A stretch of 64,000 nucleotides of DNA from Mycobacterium sp. ITM-2016-00317. GTDB taxonomy: Bacteria; Actinomycetota; Actinomycetes; Mycobacteriales; Mycobacteriaceae. Below, piece after piece: positions 62,325 to 64,000 of the stretch (positions are counted from its first letter, which is position 1; every line of letters starts with the position of its first letter). Made by a program: the position numbers and the translations under genes. The DNA is taken from assembly GCF_002968295.1 (NCBI RefSeq), contig NZ_CP134399.1, forward strand, positions 930,001 through 994,000. Reading direction: 5' to 3'. A model generated the notes under the pieces. It saw only the letters and a list, made by a program, of their open reading frames with translations. It was not told the DNA's origin and ran no database searches.

Positions 62325-63154
62325 CACTGCGCGCAGTCGAGGTGACCTGGACACGGTCGGGCAAGGTGGTGCTCGACGCCGTCACCGTCGACCCCCGGCC
62401 GGGATCGGTGGTCGGTCTGCTGGGTCCCAACGGATCCGGGAAGTCCTCCCTGCTGCGGATCATGGCCGGGCTCGACACCCCGGATTCCGGCCGGGTCGAG
62501 CTGCACGGCCGACCGATCACCGGTGTGCGGCGCAGGGAGGTGGCCCGCAGCGTCGCGATGGTCGGACAGCACGCCGACACCGAACTCGACATCTGTGTCG
62601 AAGACGTGGTGCGGCTGGGCCGGTTGCCGCACCGGTCGCTGTTCGGCGCGGACCCCGACGCGGACCTCGCAGTAGGTGACGCGCTGGCCGCGACAGGGCT
62701 GTCAGATATGCGGGAGCGCTTCTGGCACAGCCTTTCCGGTGGGGAACGGCAACGCGCGCAGATCGCCCGCGCGCTGGCCCAACGGCCGACCGAGCTGCTG
62801 CTCGACGAACCGACCAATCACCTCGACATCGCCCACCAGCTGGAAATCCTGTCTCTGGTAGGGCGATTGGACGTCACCGCGGTGATCGCGCTGCACGACC
62901 TGAACCTGGCCGCGATGTTCTGCGACGAGCTCGTGGTGCTCACCGGTGGCCGGGTCGTCGCATCGGGCACCCCCGGCGACGTGCTGACCGAGGAACTGAT
63001 CGCGACGGTGTACGGGGTCGGCTGCCGGATCGGGACAGACCGCGGGCGGCCGTTCATCCGGTTCGAACGCCCGCATTCCGCGGCGGCCACCGACCGGTCA
63101 CCCGGCGTTCCTCCAGCGACCTCCCTGCCCGATCAGGCAGGCCATGGCCGCTAG
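62321..63154 (+). CDS. BtuD/FecE-type ABC ATPase
   Basis: A 277-residue ATPase: LGPNGSGKSSLLRIMAGLDT (Walker A), VGQHADTELDICVEDVVRLG (Q-loop), LSGGERQRAQIARALAQRPT (signature), LLLDEPTNHLDI (Walker B), ALHDLNLAAMFCDE (switch His). The ~30-residue tail is Pro/Ser-rich. It energises the importer from the cytosolic side. ATG 62321 overlaps the permease stop by 4 bp. Its end overlaps the converging GH79 gene by 4 bp. Confidence 0.92.
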   Translation: MTLRAVEVTWTRSGKVVLDAVTVDPRPGSVVGLLGPNGSGKSSLLRIMAGLDTPDSGRVELHGRPITGVRRREVARSVAMVGQHADTELDICVEDVVRLGRLPHRSLFGADPDADLAVGDALAATGLSDMRERFWHSLSGGERQRAQIARALAQRPTELLLDEPTNHLDIAHQLEILSLVGRLDVTAVIALHDLNLAAMFCDELVVLTGGRVVASGTPGDVLTEELIATVYGVGCRIGTDRGRPFIRFERPHSAAATDRSPGVPPATSLPDQAGHGR

Positions 63155-64000
63155 CGGCAGGCGGTGTTGCCGGCGCCGGCAATGGCCAGGAATGTGATGG
63201 TGGCCGGTTCCAGGCGGACCTCACCGGCCTCGATCGGGGCACCGGCCGGCTGCGGCAGTGAATCGTCGGGGCCGAGCTCGAGCACCGTGCCGTTGAGCGC
63301 GACAGTCATGGAGTCGAGCGGATCGGCGGACAAGGTGTAGCGCTGGGCAACCTGCGGCAGGGTCAGCTGGTGCGACGTGTCGCGGTCGGTGTTGATCGCC
63401 AGCACTGTCACGCCGCCGGGGGTGTCACGTTGGCAGTGGGCGTAGACCCGCAGGCCACTATCGGCAGGCACCCCGGAATCGAGCACGGTGACGCCCATCA
63501 GTCTGCGCCACAGCAACGCCGCCCAATAGGTGGGTTTCGGGGTGAAATCGTTTTCGTCGACTAGTGCGTAGTCGCTGGATTCCAGCGTGTTGTGCATGAC
63601 CACCTGAACCCCTTCGCGGGCCAGCAGACCCAACTGGTCCACATACCGGAAGCTGTCTAAAAACGTTCCCGCCCAGGGATTGCCGCCGCAGGCGGCGTCG
63701 GCCACCTCGGTCAGCCACATCGGCTTCCCGGGCTCGAAGAGGTCCCGCAGGCCGGCATAGAAGGCCCGGGTTTCGTTGGTCCGGTTCAGGAACTCCGCCG
63801 AGAGTGCTTCGTCGCGCGTGGTCTGCGGCAGACCCGCCGACGCACAGCGCTGCGATCCGGCGTTGTAGTGGTGGTAGGAGAATCCGTCGACACCCGGGCC
63901 CGCGGCCGCCAGCATGTCCTCGCTGGTGATCATCCCGGCAGCGGCGAAAAGGTCACCGAGATTCGCGCCGGCCGCGCCCCACGACGCGGGTGCTTCACCG
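63151..64000 (-). CDS. Heparanase-like glycoside hydrolase (GH79), 5' end beyond window
   Basis: The minus-strand frame is open to the window edge, so the N-terminus is missing. Visible: GEAPASWGAAGANLGDLFAA, GFSYHHYNAGSQRC, PGKPMWLTEVADAACGG (Glu at the position of the heparanase nucleophile), SFRYVDQLGLLAREGVQVVM, SSDYALVDENDFTPKPTYWA and ALLWRRLMGVTVLDSGVPAD, aligning in order with the C-terminal half of heparanase. A C-terminal beta domain follows. GH79 enzymes cut beta-linked glucuronides; a secreted or cell-wall enzyme is likely, but the signal region is not visible. Confidence 0.8.
   Translation of the reverse strand, partial: GEAPASWGAAGANLGDLFAAAGMITSEDMLAAAGPGVDGFSYHHYNAGSQRCASAGLPQTTRDEALSAEFLNRTNETRAFYAGLRDLFEPGKPMWLTEVADAACGGNPWAGTFLDSFRYVDQLGLLAREGVQVVMHNTLESSDYALVDENDFTPKPTYWAALLWRRLMGVTVLDSGVPADSGLRVYAHCQRDTPGGVTVLAINTDRDTSHQLTLPQVAQRYTLSADPLDSMTVALNGTVLELGPDDSLPQPAGAPIEAGEVRLEPATITFLAIAGAGNTACR

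Noticed and set aside
1..64000. CRISPR arrays, tRNA or rRNA genes, intact insertion sequences
   Set aside because: No regular spaced repeats, no recognisable tRNA/rRNA and no transposase were seen on reading; a dedicated scan for tRNAs could not be run.

Overview
The window looks like chromosomal DNA of a fast-growing mycobacterium (Mycolicibacterium-like). It is GC-rich throughout. It carries EspC and EspA/EspE-type ESX secretion substrates, a DesA3-type desaturase, a fatty-acyl-AMP ligase, a class III cyclase fused to an NB-ARC ATPase, a formylglycine-generating enzyme, and many leaderless starts of the form TAnnnT, 6-8 nt, then ATG/GTG. I saw no rRNA, tRNA, CRISPR array or intact insertion sequence. 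Species assignment is inference.

1-15.7 kb is an accessory, defence-like region. It opens with the 3' part of a large SF1 helicase carrying a C-terminal REase_MTES_1575/Vsr-like nuclease. The DUF3320 domain that usually ends such proteins is here a separate, 4-bp overlapping gene. An EspC-like gene with a decayed partner and an endonuclease/exonuclease/phosphatase (EEP) protein follow. Next is an NAD/ADP-ribose cluster: a macro-like-SIR2 fusion, an ADP-ribosylglycohydrolase (ARH)-phosphatase fusion, a divergent NrtR-like Nudix regulator separated from it by a perfect 20-bp palindrome, a second ARH-phosphatase paralogue that has lost the key residues of both domains, and a calcineurin-like phosphatase.

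15.7-32.8 kb mixes hypothetical genes, housekeeping-like genes and decay: a SIMPL protein, a frameshifted desA3-like gene, the remnant of a NERD helicase, a SEC-C protein, VanW, a CoA transferase, a frameshifted HNH endonuclease, a zeta toxin with a ParD-like antitoxin, and two RNase HI-type paralogues.

32.9-44 kb is signalling and secretion: a two-component cluster (two receivers plus a histidine kinase), a shortened cyclase-ATPase, a NERD-UvrD helicase, an ESX substrate operon led by a 51-residue ORF, and a GAF-EAL-PAS-GGDEF protein.

44-52.7 kb is a complete L-rhamnose catabolic operon (mutarotase, transporter, isomerase, aldolase-dehydrogenase, kinase, L-lactate dehydrogenase). Its LacI regulator is frameshifted, while a perfect LacI-type operator remains upstream.

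52.8-64 kb holds a formylglycine-generating enzyme, a paralogue of the 27-kb hypothetical gene, a fatty-acyl-AMP ligase, a molybdopterin oxidoreductase, a cobalamin riboswitch controlling a four-gene ABC importer with tandem substrate-binding lipoproteins, and a heparanase-like GH79 gene that runs off the end.
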